In this document: positions 62,470 to 64,000 of the stretch, in pieces
Numbering within the stretch: the stretch's first letter is position 1
Layout of the letters: each line of letters starts with the position of its first letter
NCBI GenBank assembly: GCA_943736015.1
Contig: OX031071.1
Location: forward strand, 12,868,119-12,932,118
Length of the DNA stretch: 64,000 bases
Direction: 5' to 3'
Source of the DNA: Tridacna crocea
Lineage: Eukaryota > Mollusca > Bivalvia > Cardiida > Cardiidae
The notes under the pieces: model-generated
What the model saw: the letters and a program-made list of their open reading frames with translations, nothing else
Databases searched by the model: none
Told to the model about the DNA's origin: nothing
Program-made: the position numbers and the translations under genes

Positions 62470-62790
62470 AACGCTGAATTTTCTGCTGAATTCAGCAACC
62501 TGCTGATCAGCAGATATACACTAAAACGCTGAACTGCTGAATTGCTGAATAATAATGTATATGATATTTATAAACATTATTATGCATTAATATATCTTTT
62601 ATTGAAAAATATATAAGCATAATATTAAGTATTAGGGCGATTTTTTTTTTTTATTTATTTTTTTTCTTCCTGGAAAGCTGAAAGTAAAATTTGGTATTTC
62701 GTTGCTGAATTGCTGATAAAAATGAATAGATATATATGATTTTAGACGCTTCCTTGAGCAAAAGACGTTGTAATATTTTATATTTGACAT
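62470..62790. repeat. GCTGAATT motif cluster, then AT-rich DNA
   Basis: GCTGAATTTTCTGCTGAATT, CTGCTGATCAGCAG and CTGAACTGCTGAATTGCTGA at 62475-62550, with one more near 62703. The rest is AT-rich with a T run at 62641-62670. Confidence 0.5.
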
Positions 62791-63115
62791 TCTTAAGTCA
62801 CATTCATTTTGTTGTCTGCAAAAGCTTTGAATTTAGCCTGGTCCAAAATTTTGTCGTTTGATGAACGGTTAAAGTAGCACAACTAGTCTATTGTTAGGCA
62901 CACTTACGTTGTTGAATTTTTTTAAGTGTTTTGTTTTGTGTGCTTAATTGTGGGTAAAGGAGAAAATGTTGGTTACAGGCTTATTCTTTTTTTTTGGCAC
63001 AATGTGTCGAACCCTGGCAAAGAGCTTCAGTTTATTTGTATCACTTTGGACATTGTTGTATGCTAGGGTCTTGAATATGACCGAGTCTAGAACTTGTGGT
63101 TCGGTTAAGGGTTAA
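62791..63115. mobile_element. TTAA hairpin MITE, end fragment plus decayed copy
   Basis: A right-half fragment ends TTTGTCGTTTGATGAACGGT (near 62872). A decayed copy at 62945-63115 has GTGGGTAAAGGAGAAAATGT in the centre and ends GTTAAGGGTTAA (TTAA at 63112-63115). Confidence 0.55.
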
Positions 63116-63254
63116 TAGGAAACCTACTGTTGCTGGTTGTGACACTTGGAGAACTTTTTATCTCTTTAAGTTATGTCATGACAGATCTGTTAATTAGTAT
63201 ATTACTGATTGGATTACAGTGTATATTGTTCGAAACATGTTAATGAGTATAATG

Positions 63255-63472
63255 TTAACTCTTTGCTGAACATCAAGATTTAAGACTTGTCAATATTTGA
63301 ATCATTTGCAGACTACCATATATACGTGATTAAAAAATAGAAATTCGACTTTCAAAGAGTAGAAAACATTGTGGGAAAAGCAGTAAATGCTTGTTACCAG
63401 AATACCACACTATTTTCAGAGGGCTTCTTCACCAGGATCGTTAAAACCAGGGAATATTTGGTAAAAGCTTAA
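63255..63472. mobile_element. TTAA hairpin MITE, nearly full copy
   Basis: TTAACTCTTTGCTGAACATC at the left and ATTTGGTAAAAGCTTAA at the right. The left arm of the hairpin (TGTGGGAAAAGCAGTAAATG) is present, but the right arm is partly deleted. Confidence 0.65.
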
Positions 63473-63630
63473 AGAAGGATAGGTATTTTTTAAGGACTAA
63501 AATCATTATGGAACATGGAGAAATATGTTGCAATATTACCAGCATTTTCTCCTTTTTTCACAATGTTTTCAAAATCTGTTTTTAACAGCGTTTTAAACAG
63601 AGTCGTTAAGTGGTAAAGGGTTTTATCTGA
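63473..63630. mobile_element. TTAA hairpin MITE, partial copy
   Basis: CATTTTCTCCTTTTTTCACA, then ATGTTTTCAAAATCTG and AAGTGGTAAAGGGTTTTA. It directly follows the previous copy. Confidence 0.5.
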
Positions 63631-63829
63631 ATATCCAAGTTGTGCTTCTTGGCAAATCTCTTACGTCTATTGTATCATGCGATGACAAGAGTCTGTGAAT
63701 TGACAATGATTGGATTATCTCCTAAATTTGCTTTAAATATGGAAGAAAGTCGGCATACTGTTTCAAAGTAGAACGTGTGCCGAACTGATAATCAAGTAGC
63801 TCTGGTAGCTAGAACATCGAGAGATCCCT

Positions 63830-64000
63830 TTAACCCTTACCAACAGGCGACTTTTTAGCACTCTAACCAACCTGAAAGCATTTTTTGACCACAAGATGAT
63901 TCCTTGCTATTATATTGATTGCTTCAATAATCTGAGAATTTATTTTTCCTGTAGCTCGTTTAATGATTTCTGTCTTTGTTTGACGTATTCAAAATCCTTT
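63830..64000. mobile_element. start of another TTAA hairpin MITE
   Basis: TTTAACCCTTACCAACAGGC and CGACTTTTTAGCACTCTAAC at the window's right edge. The remainder is diverged or cut. Confidence 0.4.

Overview
The window looks like non-genic DNA from a bivalve mollusc, probably a heterodont clam or mussel. The evidence is the AT-rich base composition, several long interspersed repeats of types I recognise from bivalve genomes (ends such as AGCTCACC...AGGTGAGCGAT and TATGCCCCC...GGGGGGCATAC), tRNA-derived SINEs, many palindromic MITEs, and invertebrate-type LINE and Penelope coding remnants. The species is a guess from memory. No complete host gene, rRNA, tRNA or CRISPR array is visible. The only convincing host coding sequence is three minus-strand exons at 48711-48790, 43451-43695 and 42104 down to about 42006. 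Their reading phases fit together and they read like the extracellular D2 fibronectin domain of an interleukin-17 receptor. Much of the right half may therefore be introns of that gene.

Layout, left part (1-21.9 kb). An LTR retrotransposon fossil occupies the left edge. It is followed by a nest of elements: a TATGCCCCC-type repeat (1741-9405) was split by a 6.4 kb element with 439-bp inverted ends (2424-8828). That element has CACTATGG/CAGTATGG termini and a clean 5-bp target duplication, which points to the Transib/RAG-related superfamily. It in turn carries a MITE, a 5'-truncated Penelope-like element with a hammerhead ribozyme motif, and an AGCTCACC repeat. A tRNA-SINE, a MITE and a broken but nearly full-length piggyBac (10332-12515) follow. 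Next come three more AGCTCACC-class repeats, one interrupted by a LINE 3' end, and an AT-rich minisatellite.

Middle part (21.9-43 kb). This section is dominated by MITEs: a TTAA-ended family with a long central hairpin, a double-hairpin family, and a MULE-like element with a 9-bp duplication. It also holds a mariner deletion derivative and a long APE-type LINE (29.95-34.86 kb, minus strand). That LINE has only two in-frame stops through its main endonuclease-RT stretch, a degenerate 2A-like motif, and an insertion in its 3' half. Pieces of a Tx1/L1-type LINE (ORF1 remnant and RT remnant) and a tRNA-SINE with a perfect 12-bp duplication follow.

Right part (43-64 kb). The IL-17-receptor-like exons lie here, one with a duplicated splice donor. 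Around them are a purine tract, two arrays of one 52-bp minisatellite, further fold-back elements and a second SINE copy. The last 8 kb is a mosaic of CTTT/CCTT microsatellites, a repeated 12-bp-stem hairpin and a roughly 190-bp satellite whose units switch strand near 61.36 kb.

Apart from the receptor exons, little here works together as genes. The window is mainly a layered record of transposition. Likely cross-mobilisation pairs are the piggyBac with the TTAA MITEs and the mariner with its deletion derivative. All family calls come from reading motifs; nothing was searched.
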